Shown: piece by piece, positions 10,901-18,581 of the stretch
Layout of the letters: each line of letters starts with the position of its first letter
Position numbering within the stretch: the stretch's first letter is position 1
NCBI GenBank assembly: GCA_024280335.1
Contig: JAJRQI010000061.1
Span: 62,001-126,000, forward strand
DNA: 64,000 bases
From: Deltaproteobacteria bacterium
GTDB lineage: Bacteria > Desulfobacterota > Desulfuromonadia > Desulfuromonadales > Geopsychrobacteraceae
Reading direction: 5' to 3'
Notes under the pieces: model-generated
Told to the model about the DNA's origin: nothing
What the model saw: the letters and a program-made list of their open reading frames with translations, nothing else
The model's database searches: none
Program-made: the position numbers and the translations under genes

Positions 10901-11284
10901 GGGGACGAAGGTGTCGACCGTTTCTTTTTCTAACAGATAGGTCAGGTACTGATGATCCTGCGGATCCAGTTCCTGAGCCAGAATCCGGTTCCAGGCGGCG
11001 GTGGCGTCTTGCGAGCCGGCGGCCTCGAAGCGTTGGTGCCAGTCGTTGAGCAGGCTTGGGTTCTGCAGTAGGGTGAATTTACGTTCTGCTGGCTTGATGA
11101 AGTTTTGCACCCAGAGGAAAAGCCGCTTCAGAACAGATCGATGCGGGTCGTACTGATGTAGACGCCGCAAGACAAACCGCCGCGTTTCATTGCTCCAGCC
11201 CGCTACCAGATTTTCGATCTGCTGGATGCGTGTTTCGGAGAGGCTGACGTGAATCGGTGCTCTGGTTTTACGGGTTTGCGGCAT
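7967..11284 (-). CDS. Double-AAA, LonB-like protease partner of an SPFH protein
   Basis: A 1105-residue protein with two nucleotide-binding modules and a Lon-type peptidase domain. Walker A1 is GNSGSGKS (163-170) with sensor-like ILIATTDQPEQFDPA; Walker A2 is GPPGSGKT (517-524) with Walker B VFFDEGDAIAPRRS and VLTTNRLDIIDPALIRS. The C-terminal domain has GGPSAG with the nucleophile Ser921 and GGHRKK, where Lys971 takes the place expected in LonB-type enzymes. No membrane helix is evident. Its start overlaps the upstream SPFH gene by 17 bp, so the two are coupled. The likely role is ATP-driven proteolysis recruited to a membrane scaffold; substrates are unknown. It is not housekeeping Lon, which has one AAA module. 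Confidence 0.8.
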   Translation of the reverse strand: MPQTRKTRAPIHVSLSETRIQQIENLVAGWSNETRRFVLRRLHQYDPHRSVLKRLFLWVQNFIKPAERKFTLLQNPSLLNDWHQRFEAAGSQDATAAWNRILAQELDPQDHQYLTYLLEKETVDTFVPKSIYQMFDKIYHTFILKEYSDDPETPRAPLILVIGNSGSGKSATIKQAIEEALFSSVVKPVVDLNAKKAAVLANQPLWRSLTQVDPELAVRIERRRKRTRLRLFSRIPLIRYLFRNRISQALSTLDEEGVRIDYAMITPNDYQTAFAGEPGNYLRKAMGNPAQLCLRHMEEAHSAFGRPDERSSVKSQQTTLIDASNIILDEIAHGRRDCILIATTDQPEQFDPAIYRRFVERGLIIDINDIWEDPANLREVVCLELRRRNQPKNPADSRRPHLSEEELDHAIDKLYPIFHQRSLKITPAYVRRLLASLISIKGHFVPEYLDDQLLVRDALKAVARNVHGSIYKKVVGELDRGVAWKDYIGNIKNEFSEMANNALFYNINEEKGVVLTGPPGSGKTYLVRSWLGDNHDVQDIAANLSDLTDANSPLEGMVANLERIYDIAKMISPAMVFFDEGDAIAPRRSAQGGSPYDKITNKFLSIIDGETPLYRVFTVLTTNRLDIIDPALIRSKRLKVLNVTGHLREDDCSRIIAKEMAGIPLAEGLSVEEITKQANSLCETPADYTAYAEKVRSLRTTELEVIQKLLRIAADDHEEKTRFVRFNYKILLGLLEGIMPETALTQQARQGEDALLNRLDEVIARLSKIKSDADFPTTHWHLQNAGQQLAGSPLRKGKQQLDEFLETELSEEPQVGFVVGVGANDVSGVLLPIASTLIYRMYPEKIVVTGAVSSSSAAGAELDLAVQMTHQSSREAMTLVESYLQSLQPQLNISRLLGEYLDGYSLHHQLLSASYNVGGPSAGFALAINTLSALLNLPVQNDFGITGAPWIKGARKGEIGASVIIGGHRKKTEKVLQYLQRMYMPVQNYQDMEPEILDAYRAIGKDVIPIRSFTALVPEVFYFGDEYQQQLQDFFKQRQESALAPVSLEILQATKDENTACKSALRSSAENQIKQRLTSIEEHMKQKGVQFASLDKIFSTAEITG

Positions 11285-12221
11285 CGTTCTCTACCGGTGG
11301 CAATTCAGCGGGCAGCGGCGCAGGCAGAGTGACCGGTATCGCTGAGTTGGTATTGTTTAAGACAAAGGTATTTTGTCCCTGTTGATTCTTCTGGTATGCC
11401 GCCGCCCATTTCTGTTGATTGAGAAAGTTGAACAGGTGGGGCGTGTTGGCACCGCTTACCTTCAGCGCGCGGCTCATCTGCTGAATCGAATCACTGTAGG
11501 CCGCATAAAGTTTTTTCGTTCTGCTGGCCTCAAGGTCAGCAGCGTAGTTTTCCGCCTCGGCAATCAGTTCGCGGCGTTTCTTCTCTTCACTGGCCTCGGC
11601 CAGTTTTTCACCGTAGCGGGTATCGCGCAGCACAAATGAGATCACTTCGATGCCGTACTTCTGTTCCAGCGTCGGTCCGCCCCGGTTGATCGGCTGATCC
11701 TTCAAGGTTCGGTAGATCTGCTCCTTGATCCGGACCCGATCAGAGATCAGTTGGTTGATCGATTCGCTCTGCATGACATCTTTGACAATTCCGTCAAAAT
11801 CAGTTTGCAACAGCGTTTGCGGTGAGCGATTCTCAATCCCCCAACGTTCCAGGTCCTGAATTCTGAAAGTCAGCATGGCACTGGTCCAGAGGGCGACATT
11901 CCCCTTAGACATAATTCGTTGCGGCTCGATGCTGTTGCCCAGATGCAGCTCCTGATTCATCAATGGAACCTCTAATTCGAGACGGGTGAAGATCGGCAGG
12001 CGCAGGTGCCAGCCGATTTCGGTGATCGCCAGTCGTTCGCCCGAGAGCGTTTCCAGGATGATGGCGTAATTATAGCGGACCTTGTAGATGGTTTTGGTCG
12101 CATAGACCAATGCGATGCTGCCGTAACAGAGAACAAAAATCAGCAGGATGACAAAGATCCGCTTAAACAGGTTTTTCAGTCGCGCTCGATGAAGCAGGCT
12201 GGAGTGGACTTCCTGGGTCAC
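11268..12221 (-). CDS. SPFH/prohibitin-domain membrane scaffold protein
   Basis: The chosen start is GTG 12221, which has AGGAGG six bases upstream; an in-frame ATG at 12320 lacks one. The 317-residue product has one N-terminal membrane helix (RIFVILLIFVLCYGSIALVY), then an SPFH domain, a helical AEASEEKKRRELIAEAENYAADLEASR segment typical of HflC/prohibitin oligomers, and a Pro-rich tail (PVTLPAPLPAELPP). Such proteins form large membrane rings. Because it is translationally coupled to a LonB-like protease, it probably tethers or regulates it, as HflKC does for FtsH. Confidence 0.8.
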   Translation of the reverse strand: MTQEVHSSLLHRARLKNLFKRIFVILLIFVLCYGSIALVYATKTIYKVRYNYAIILETLSGERLAITEIGWHLRLPIFTRLELEVPLMNQELHLGNSIEPQRIMSKGNVALWTSAMLTFRIQDLERWGIENRSPQTLLQTDFDGIVKDVMQSESINQLISDRVRIKEQIYRTLKDQPINRGGPTLEQKYGIEVISFVLRDTRYGEKLAEASEEKKRRELIAEAENYAADLEASRTKKLYAAYSDSIQQMSRALKVSGANTPHLFNFLNQQKWAAAYQKNQQGQNTFVLNNTNSAIPVTLPAPLPAELPPVENDAANP

Positions 12222-12426
12222 GTCGGGCCTCCTGGGGGACGGTGCAGCGATCTGTAGAAGTGAGTTAACTTGTCGGAACTTTAATGATAGCAGGATTTTA
12301 GCTGAAATCCAGAGCCGCACGGAGGGGTGTTTTCGCGGTCGACGGTTGCGTCACCGGTCGTTTCGAATAACATGATATGGTTCCCCCTTGATTCTCCATT
12401 TAAACAATTCAGAGATGGGAGGCAGT

Positions 12427-13179
12427 ATGGCGGTCATTAGAGAGCAAATTGATACAGCGGTTAAACTGATAAGATCTGCCGAAACTTGCGCCGCTTTTTC
12501 CGGGGCCGGCATCTCAACGGAATCTGGGTTGGCTGATTTTCGCAGTCCAGGAGGCTTATGGGATCGTTACCGTATCGTCACCCATCCTGAATTTCTGCGC
12601 AGCAAGGAGGCGCGGCTGGAATACTGGCGGATGCGTCGGGAGCTGATCCCGGCGATTCTCAACGCGCGACCCAATCGCGCCCATGAGGTTCTGGCCGAGC
12701 TGGAGCAGTCCGGGAAGTTGCACGGGGTGATAACCCAGAATATCGACGGTCTGCATCAGGCTGCCGGCAGCAAAAATGTCATGGAGCTGCATGGTACCAA
12801 TCGCACCGCCTCCTGCCTGAGCTGCGGGAAACAGTGGCCTATCGAGGATATTCAACAACTGTTGGAAACCGGAGACCTTGATCCGCACTGCGACTTGTGC
12901 GATGGCTTGATCAACCCGGATACGGTCTCTTTTGGCCAGAGTATGCCGGAAGATGTCATGAATGCTGCTTTTCAGGCTGCGCAGAATTGTGACCTGTTGC
13001 TGATGATCGGTTCTTCACTGGAGGTGCAACCGGCAGCGTCGGTGCCGATTGCGGCCTATCAGAATGGGGCAAAACTGATTTTTATCAACAAAACAGAAAC
13101 TGCCAGCGACGATCTGGCAGAATTGCTGGTACGCGGCAGCGCCGGGGACTTTATGGCGGCAGTAATGGAAGAGTTCTAG
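12427..13179 (+). CDS. Sir2-family NAD-dependent protein deacylase
   Basis: A 250-residue sirtuin starting at ATG 12427 behind GGGAGG. It carries the NAD-binding signature GAGISTESGLADFRSPGG, the catalytic QNIDGLHQAAG with the active-site His in ELHGT, two CxxC zinc pairs (CLSC and CDLC), and the cofactor-binding IGSSLEVQPAA and FINKTET. It removes acyl groups from lysine, using NAD. The MRRE segment after the cofactor loop lacks the Tyr-x-x-Arg pair that marks SIRT5-like desuccinylases clearly, so deacetylase activity is more likely. It stands alone, divergent from the SPFH gene. Confidence 0.93.
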   Translation: MAVIREQIDTAVKLIRSAETCAAFSGAGISTESGLADFRSPGGLWDRYRIVTHPEFLRSKEARLEYWRMRRELIPAILNARPNRAHEVLAELEQSGKLHGVITQNIDGLHQAAGSKNVMELHGTNRTASCLSCGKQWPIEDIQQLLETGDLDPHCDLCDGLINPDTVSFGQSMPEDVMNAAFQAAQNCDLLLMIGSSLEVQPAASVPIAAYQNGAKLIFINKTETASDDLAELLVRGSAGDFMAAVMEEF

Positions 13180-13241
13180 GCCCTCTTTGTCTGTGCGCAA
13201 TCCCCACCGAGGGTTGTCGTTGTTGCGTACGAAAAGCCGGT

Positions 13242-15413
13242 TCAGCCCAGGCTGATAACTTCGTCTTTTTCCTGCTTCTGGATGGAGGTCCAGGCGATAT
13301 CCCCCTGGTCTGACGCGCTACTCATCGCTTCCGGAATATCATTGCTGGAGGCGCCCTGTTTGAGCTGGAAGCGCTGCAACATCTGCTGTAACTGCAGCGC
13401 CTGCCCGGAAAGCTCTTCGCTGGTGGCGGCACTTTCTTCAGCGCTGGCAGTGTTCTGCTGAATCACCTGATCAATCTGTTGCAGGCCCAGATTGACCTGT
13501 GAGATACCGCTGGCCTGTTCTTTACTGGCGGCCGCAATCTCGCTGAGCAGATCATCGACTTTGGTGATCGCGCCGACAATTTCCGTCAGTGATGCAGAGG
13601 TTTTTTCTGCAATCCGGGTACCGTTGGCCGCCTTTTCTACCGAGCCTTCGATCAGTTCAGCCGTTTCGCTGGCGGCCTTGGAACTGCGCGCCGCCAGATT
13701 ACGCACCTCTTCGGCAACCACCGCAAACCCTTTACCGTGCTGTCCGGCGCGGGCTGCCTCGACGGCGGCATTCAGGGCCAGCAGGTTGGTCTGGAAGGCG
13801 ATTTCATCGATGACTTTGATGATTTTACTGATGTTCTGGCTGGAGTTGTTGATTTCATCCATCGCCTCGACCATCGCGCCCATCTGCTGACTTCCGGCTA
13901 CCGCTGCTTGACTGGCCTTGGTGGCCAGCTGATTGGCCTGGTTTGCGTTTTCGGCACTCTGGTTGGTCTGCGCGCCGATCTCGTTCATCGAACTGCTGAT
14001 CTGTTCCAGTGACGCAGCTGACCGGGTGGCACCCTCAGAGAGTGACTGGCTGGCCTCTGAGACCTGGCTGCTGCCGGTATTGATCTGTTCCCCCGCGGCC
14101 AGGATCTGGCCGATGATCTCATTCAGATCGGTGCCCAGTTGCCGCAGCGCACTGCGCAGCACATCCTGCTCATCGCGCGGGTTTGCGTCAAAGGTCAGGT
14201 CGCCTTGCGCCAGTTGTTGCAGCGGTTGGACGATCTCCTGCTGCAAACTGTCGGCAAAACGGTCCATCGCCCCTGCCATGCGGCCGATCTCATCATTCCG
14301 GTCGAGGTGCAGCCGCCGTTCGATATGACCTCGTTCCAGTTCTTCGAGCATATTGACGGTTTGCGACAGCGGCCCGGTGATACTCCTGGTCAGGAAAAAG
14401 CCGAGCAGCAGGGCGGTACCGATACCGGCGGCGATGATCAGCCCGAGAACCGTTGCAACCTGATCGGCTGCCTCGGCGGCCTGCTCGGTGTTGCTGTTCA
14501 TGGTCTGTCGTGCTGTTGCGACGATCTTCTGCAGATCCTGCTGGGCTTGGTCCAGCACCGGGGCACTGACCTGCAGGGCGTGGTTTTGCATCTGCCGGTG
14601 TACATCCAGGGCCGCGGCGATCGGGTCGAGGATATGTTGAATCGATTCTTTGACACCTAATACACTCGGCTTGATTTCGAGAGAGTAGGTTTCCTGGGCC
14701 AATTCCGGTTCTTCAATTTCAAAGTAATCGAAGATTGAAACCATCGACTCACCGACGGCTTCGAGTTGCTTCAGCAGCATTTTTTTCGCTTTTACGATGT
14801 GCTCGCTCTGACTCTCCAGCTTTTTTGCCCATTGGCCGATCTCGGTATTTAACGGGTCTTTTTCCACCGAGATTTCAACCGCATCCATGATGTTTTCACT
14901 CAGCTGGATCGCCCAGTTCTGGTAAGAAGAGAGCATCTGCTGGGCTTGCAGTGCCAGTTCCGCCGGGTTGTCGATACGGGCTGCATCGTACTGCTTCGAG
15001 AGGATCAGAAACTCCTGCAATTGCGGCAGCCAGCTGTTCCAGTTGTTGAGAAAGGTTTGCCAGAGGAGTCGTTCTTCGCCCTGCCGCAGCAGCGAATCGA
15101 CAATCGCAATCGCTCGTTCTGCATCAGTGCGGGCTGCTTCGATAAGCTGATACTCATTCTGCCGCTGTTGTAGTGACAGGGTTCCGTCGAGCAGGGTGCG
15201 TTCACTGCTTTTCATCGCCTCAAGCGATTTGTTGAGTGTCAGAATCGCTTCCATGGCAGGGACATCATGCTGGCTGATGGTCGCCAGGTTCTCCTTTAAG
15301 CGTGACGTTCCCCACCAGCCGGTCAGGCCGACCAGCAGGCAGATCAGAGCAACAAAGGAGAAGGAGCCCAACAGCTTTTTTTGCAGACTGACGGAACTGA
15401 AGAAACTGCTCAT
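13242..15413 (-). CDS. Methyl-accepting chemotaxis protein, downstream of a binding-protein gene
   Basis: A 723-residue transmembrane chemoreceptor. TM1 is at about 14-34, followed by a ~290-residue helical periplasmic domain resembling an extended four-helix bundle, TM2 near 325-345 ([20 protein letters not shown]), a HAMP domain ([18 protein letters not shown]), and a cytoplasmic signalling domain with the hairpin tip [20 protein letters not shown]. It follows a phosphate-type binding protein gene by 69 bp on the same strand, so the receptor may read the ligand-bound binding protein. No CheR-tethering NWETF pentapeptide is present at the C-terminus. Confidence 0.93.
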   Translation of the reverse strand: MSSFFSSVSLQKKLLGSFSFVALICLLVGLTGWWGTSRLKENLATISQHDVPAMEAILTLNKSLEAMKSSERTLLDGTLSLQQRQNEYQLIEAARTDAERAIAIVDSLLRQGEERLLWQTFLNNWNSWLPQLQEFLILSKQYDAARIDNPAELALQAQQMLSSYQNWAIQLSENIMDAVEISVEKDPLNTEIGQWAKKLESQSEHIVKAKKMLLKQLEAVGESMVSIFDYFEIEEPELAQETYSLEIKPSVLGVKESIQHILDPIAAALDVHRQMQNHALQVSAPVLDQAQQDLQKIVATARQTMNSNTEQAAEAADQVATVLGLIIAAGIGTALLLGFFLTRSITGPLSQTVNMLEELERGHIERRLHLDRNDEIGRMAGAMDRFADSLQQEIVQPLQQLAQGDLTFDANPRDEQDVLRSALRQLGTDLNEIIGQILAAGEQINTGSSQVSEASQSLSEGATRSAASLEQISSSMNEIGAQTNQSAENANQANQLATKASQAAVAGSQQMGAMVEAMDEINNSSQNISKIIKVIDEIAFQTNLLALNAAVEAARAGQHGKGFAVVAEEVRNLAARSSKAASETAELIEGSVEKAANGTRIAEKTSASLTEIVGAITKVDDLLSEIAAASKEQASGISQVNLGLQQIDQVIQQNTASAEESAATSEELSGQALQLQQMLQRFQLKQGASSNDIPEAMSSASDQGDIAWTSIQKQEKDEVISLG

Positions 15414-15482
15414 AGCCGATCCTTGTTTCTGGTGCGGCCGGCCGCAGGGGTCGGCCGCAGAGGTGCTTTTCTTGACAATCAG

Positions 15483-16268
15483 TTATTTGAAGAACTTCTG
15501 ACCGGCCGGGGAGCGGAAGAAATCGATCAGCTTCTGGACTTCGGGAGTCGGCTCACCGATGGTGATCAGCGCCAGCGGGCGGCTGATATCCTCAGTTTTA
15601 ACAATCTTGCTGTTTAACGGGTTCAGTTTGTAGAAGCCTTCGCTGACGGCCCCGATGGCACCTTTATCTTTCGAGACATGTTGAATCTCCAGTCGGGTAC
15701 TTTTCACGATAGTTGCACCGGCAACGTAGTCGGCCTTCTTCATGACCTTTTTCTGGAAGACGGCGCGGGTGGCGCTGCCGGCATGACTGGTGACAACCTT
15801 GACCGGCAGATCGGGACCGCCGACTTCTTTCCAGTTGGTGACTTCACCGGTATTAAGCTTGGCCAGTTGGGCAAAGGAGAGCGCACTGACCGGGTTGTCT
15901 TTGTTGACGATCGGGACAATGACATCCTTGGCGATCTCATGGAATATCAGATTGTCCGGGATACTGATTTCCTTACCGGCTTTTTTTGCCGCTTTTTTTG
16001 CCGACTTGATGGCGCTTTCCAGCGGGCTGGACGCGGCGGCAACCACGGACTTGCCTTCGATCAGGGCCATCATCCCTTTGCCGGTGCCGACCCCGAGAAC
16101 CTTGATGTTGTCACCGGTGGCTGCTTTAAACGCAGCATTGCCCGGTTCCAGAAAACGCTTTTGGCAGGTGGTCGAGCCCCATACCTTGATGGTGCTGGCC
16201 ATCGCCAGGGAACTCAGCAACAGCATGCAGGCAGAGAGGCAGAGGGTTTTGACACATTGCTTTTTCAT
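15483..16268 (-). CDS. PstS-like periplasmic oxyanion-binding protein
   Basis: A 261-residue secreted protein with a Sec signal peptide (MKKQCVKTLCLSACMLLLSS, cleavage near AMA-S) and a PBP-like fold: IKVWGSTTCQKRF, GVGTGKGMMALIEGK, AASSPLES, VVTSHAGSATRAVFQ. The GSxT and SGSxT-like loops resemble phosphate-binding PstS proteins. No PstCAB genes follow; instead the next gene is a chemoreceptor. It is divergent from arsR1-arsP. A sensor role for phosphate or arsenate is therefore more likely than transport, but the ligand cannot be read from sequence. The ATG has AAAGGAG upstream. Confidence 0.8.
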   Translation of the reverse strand: MKKQCVKTLCLSACMLLLSSLAMASTIKVWGSTTCQKRFLEPGNAAFKAATGDNIKVLGVGTGKGMMALIEGKSVVAAASSPLESAIKSAKKAAKKAGKEISIPDNLIFHEIAKDVIVPIVNKDNPVSALSFAQLAKLNTGEVTNWKEVGGPDLPVKVVTSHAGSATRAVFQKKVMKKADYVAGATIVKSTRLEIQHVSKDKGAIGAVSEGFYKLNPLNSKIVKTEDISRPLALITIGEPTPEVQKLIDFFRSPAGQKFFK

Positions 16269-16498
16269 TACGGAATCTCCTTTGAATTTATTGTCGATGG
16301 TGAAACTCGGGTAAAAGTGGCTCAGAGTGGTTGTCTTGAAATTTTCTCAGGATGGCCCCCTCCTTTTTCGTATTTGCAATTATTAACAAAAGAATCTTAA
16401 TAGTCAGCATTGAATCGATAATATTTCCAGATAAGCGATAGTTGCGTTGATTCAGAAAACTGGACGAAAACAGATCGGCTCTATTTTCTGTAATGTAC

Positions 16499-16533
16499 TT
16501 GACAGTGTGTTAAGTATTTGGCAATATGGCCAA
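16499..16533 (+). promoter_or_regulatory. arsR1 promoter with overlapping ArsR1 operator
   Basis: TTGACA (16499-16504) lies 17 bp before CAATAT (16522-16527). The inverted repeat TTGGC-AATATG-GCCAA (16518-16533) covers the -10 region. The same architecture, TTGGC-AATTAC-GCCAA, recurs at 16900-16915 before arsP. Two copies of TTGGCAATnnnGCCAA around one ArsR gene argue for autoregulation. Confidence 0.65.
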
Positions 16534-16551
16534 CAAGTAAAGGAGGCTGCA

Positions 16552-16881
16552 TTGGACGCAAAACGCAAAAAATATCTGGATGCTCGGGCGAAAGTATTAA
16601 AGGCAATGGCCCATCCCAGTCGGTTGTTCATCATTGAAGAGCTAGAGAAGGGGGAGCGTTGCGTCTGTGAGCTGACCGAAATGATCGGTGCCGATGTTTC
16701 GACCGTTTCAAAGCATCTTACCGTACTCAAACAGGCTGGAATTGTCACTGACGACAAACGCGGTAACCAGGTTTTTTATCAGCTGCGGGTTCCCTGTATC
16801 CTCAATTTCTTCGGCTGCGTCGAATCGGTTCTGGAATCGCAGGCACAGGATCACGCCGCTTCGCTTGCAGTCGGCAGATAA
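16552..16881 (+). CDS. arsR: ArsR-family arsenic-responsive repressor (ArsR1)
   Basis: A 109-residue ArsR/SmtB winged-helix repressor. The start is TTG 16552, with AAGGAGG five bases before it and the product beginning MDAKRKKYLDARAKVLKAMA; upstream in-frame codons run through the promoter. The metal site motif ERCVCEL in helix alpha-3 gives Cys37 and Cys39, the classic arsenite ligands of ArsR. The recognition helix is ADVSTVSKHLTVLKQAGIV. On binding As(III) it should release its operators at 16518-16533 and 16888-16915. It heads the arsP-thioredoxin operon. Confidence 0.93.
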   Translation: MDAKRKKYLDARAKVLKAMAHPSRLFIIEELEKGERCVCELTEMIGADVSTVSKHLTVLKQAGIVTDDKRGNQVFYQLRVPCILNFFGCVESVLESQAQDHAASLAVGR

Positions 16882-16887
16882 TTTTTT

Positions 16888-16915
16888 TTGCCAATCTATT
16901 TGGCAATTACGCCAA
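16888..16915. promoter_or_regulatory. Second ArsR1 operator cluster before arsP
   Basis: Two overlapping inverted repeats: TTGCCAA-TCTAT-TTGGCAA (16888-16906, perfect 7-5-7) and TTGGC-AATTAC-GCCAA (16900-16915). The second matches the site at the arsR1 promoter. They sit between the arsR1 stop and the arsP start, so they could give extra repression of arsP alone. Confidence 0.6.
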
Positions 16916-16930
16916 AAAGGAAACATTGAT

Positions 16931-18238
16931 ATGGACTGGAAATCTGAGTGGAAACCCCTGTTCTGGATAGTCCTGGTCTTTACCGGTTGCTTCTTCCTGC
17001 CGATCGAGATGCCACGCGTGCAGGGCGCGATCATGGAGTCGTTGTCTCTGGTCAAATGGTACGCCCGCGAGCATGTGCTGCTCTGCCTGATTCCGGCCTT
17101 TTTTATTGCCGGGGCTGTGGCCGTGTTCGTCAGTCAGGCGGCGGTGATGAAATATCTCGGGCCAAACGCGAACAAGCTGCTTGCATATGGCGTCGCCTCG
17201 GTTTCCGGAACGATCCTCGCGGTCTGCTCCTGCACCATATTGCCGCTGTTTGCCGGCATCTACCGGATGGGTGCAGGGCTTGGTCCCGCCTGTGCTTTTC
17301 TCTACTCCGGCCCGGCGATTAATATCCTGGCGATTGTTCTCACCGCCCGCATCCTCGGCCCCGAAATGGGGATCGCCCGTGCTCTCGGCGCGATTGTTTT
17401 TGCTGTGGTCATCGGCCTGTTGATGCACTTCTTCTACCGCCACGAAGAGGCCGAGAAAGCCGCACTTGCACCGGTCATGGGCGAAGCCGAGGAGACCCGA
17501 CCGCTGTGGCAGACCGCACTCTACTTTGCCGCGATGGTCGGGATTCTGGTCTTTGCCAACTGGGGCAGAACCGATCAGCTGGACGGCCTCTGGCATACCA
17601 TTTACCTTGCCAAGTGGTGGCTCACCGGCGGTTTCTCCGTTGCTCTGGCGCTGATGCTGACCACCTGGTTCCAACTTGGTCCGCTGCGTGTTCTGCTCGC
17701 CGCTGTTCCAGCACTGTTGCTGGCGATCCTGCAACCGGAGCGGCCGGAACTCGCCTTCACCTTCGGCGTGATCGGCCTGTCGGTTCTCAGCAACTTGAAA
17801 AGTACCCGCGACGGTGAAATGGGCCAATGGTTCGAAGAAAGCTGGGATTTTGCCAAAAAGATTCTGCCGCTGCTGCTGATCGGTGTACTGATCGCTGGTG
17901 TGCTGCTCGGACGACCGGGTCAGGAGGGGCTGATCCCTTCGGCTTGGGTTGCTTCGTTGGTTGGCGGCAACTCACTGGGAGCAAATCTATTTGCCTCGGT
18001 TTTCGGTGCATTTATGTATTTTGCCACCCTCACCGAAGTCCCAATATTGCAGGGATTAATGGGCGCAGGCATGGGCAAAGGGCCAGCACTGGCGCTGTTG
18101 CTTGCAGGCCCGGCGCTTTCATTGCCCAATATGCTGGTCATTCGTAGCGTTATGGGGACAAAAAAGACCGCCGTTTTTGTGCTGCTGGTCATGCTGATGG
18201 CAACCCTGAGCGGGATACTTTACGGAGCATTTTTTTAA
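16931..18238 (+). CDS. arsP: ArsP-type permease (UPF0718), organoarsenical efflux candidate
   Basis: A 435-residue multi-pass membrane protein beginning at ATG 16931 behind AAAAAGG. It has about ten hydrophobic segments and the family core VCSCTILPLFAGIYRMGAGLG followed by GPACAFLYSGPAINILA, repeated in part in the second half (TLTEVPILQGLMGAGMGKGPA). Members called ArsP export trivalent methyl and aromatic arsenicals. The context (arsR1 upstream, small thioredoxin downstream) is the usual one. Other UPF0718 permeases may carry other substrates, so specificity is inferred. Confidence 0.85.
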   Translation: MDWKSEWKPLFWIVLVFTGCFFLPIEMPRVQGAIMESLSLVKWYAREHVLLCLIPAFFIAGAVAVFVSQAAVMKYLGPNANKLLAYGVASVSGTILAVCSCTILPLFAGIYRMGAGLGPACAFLYSGPAINILAIVLTARILGPEMGIARALGAIVFAVVIGLLMHFFYRHEEAEKAALAPVMGEAEETRPLWQTALYFAAMVGILVFANWGRTDQLDGLWHTIYLAKWWLTGGFSVALALMLTTWFQLGPLRVLLAAVPALLLAILQPERPELAFTFGVIGLSVLSNLKSTRDGEMGQWFEESWDFAKKILPLLLIGVLIAGVLLGRPGQEGLIPSAWVASLVGGNSLGANLFASVFGAFMYFATLTEVPILQGLMGAGMGKGPALALLLAGPALSLPNMLVIRSVMGTKKTAVFVLLVMLMATLSGILYGAFF

Positions 18239-18254
18239 TTCAAGGAGACAGATA

Positions 18255-18488
18255 ATGAAAAAGATCCAGATTCTCGGCACCGGTTGTGCCAAATGTGAAA
18301 AGCTCGCGGAGAATGCGAAGCAGGCGGCAGAAAGCCTCGGTATCGACTATCAAATCGAGAAAGTGACCGATCTCAATCGGATCATGAGTTTCGGCGTGAT
18401 GGCAACTCCAGGCCTAGCGGTTGACGGCAAGGTTCTGGTGGCTGGAAAGGTGCCTGGCCCGACCGACATCAAAAAACTGCTTGGGTGA
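18255..18488 (+). CDS. Small thioredoxin-like redox protein (TM0996/MTH895 family)
   Basis: A 77-residue glutaredoxin-like thioredoxin with the CxxC motif GTGCAKCEKLA near residues 10-16 and the cis-Pro region ATPGLAVDGKVL. Such proteins are regularly encoded next to ArsP/UPF0718 permeases, 16 bp away here. It may keep the permease cysteines or the arsenical substrate reduced; that role is inference. GGAG before the ATG supports the start. Confidence 0.9.
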   Translation: MKKIQILGTGCAKCEKLAENAKQAAESLGIDYQIEKVTDLNRIMSFGVMATPGLAVDGKVLVAGKVPGPTDIKKLLG

Positions 18489-18581
18489 GGCAAGGAGGTA
18501 GGGATTGGGATTTGCCTTGTCGGTTCGGCTGGCCGCCGGAATTCTTCACTGTGATAGCGATTGTAACGCTGCAATCAGTCG

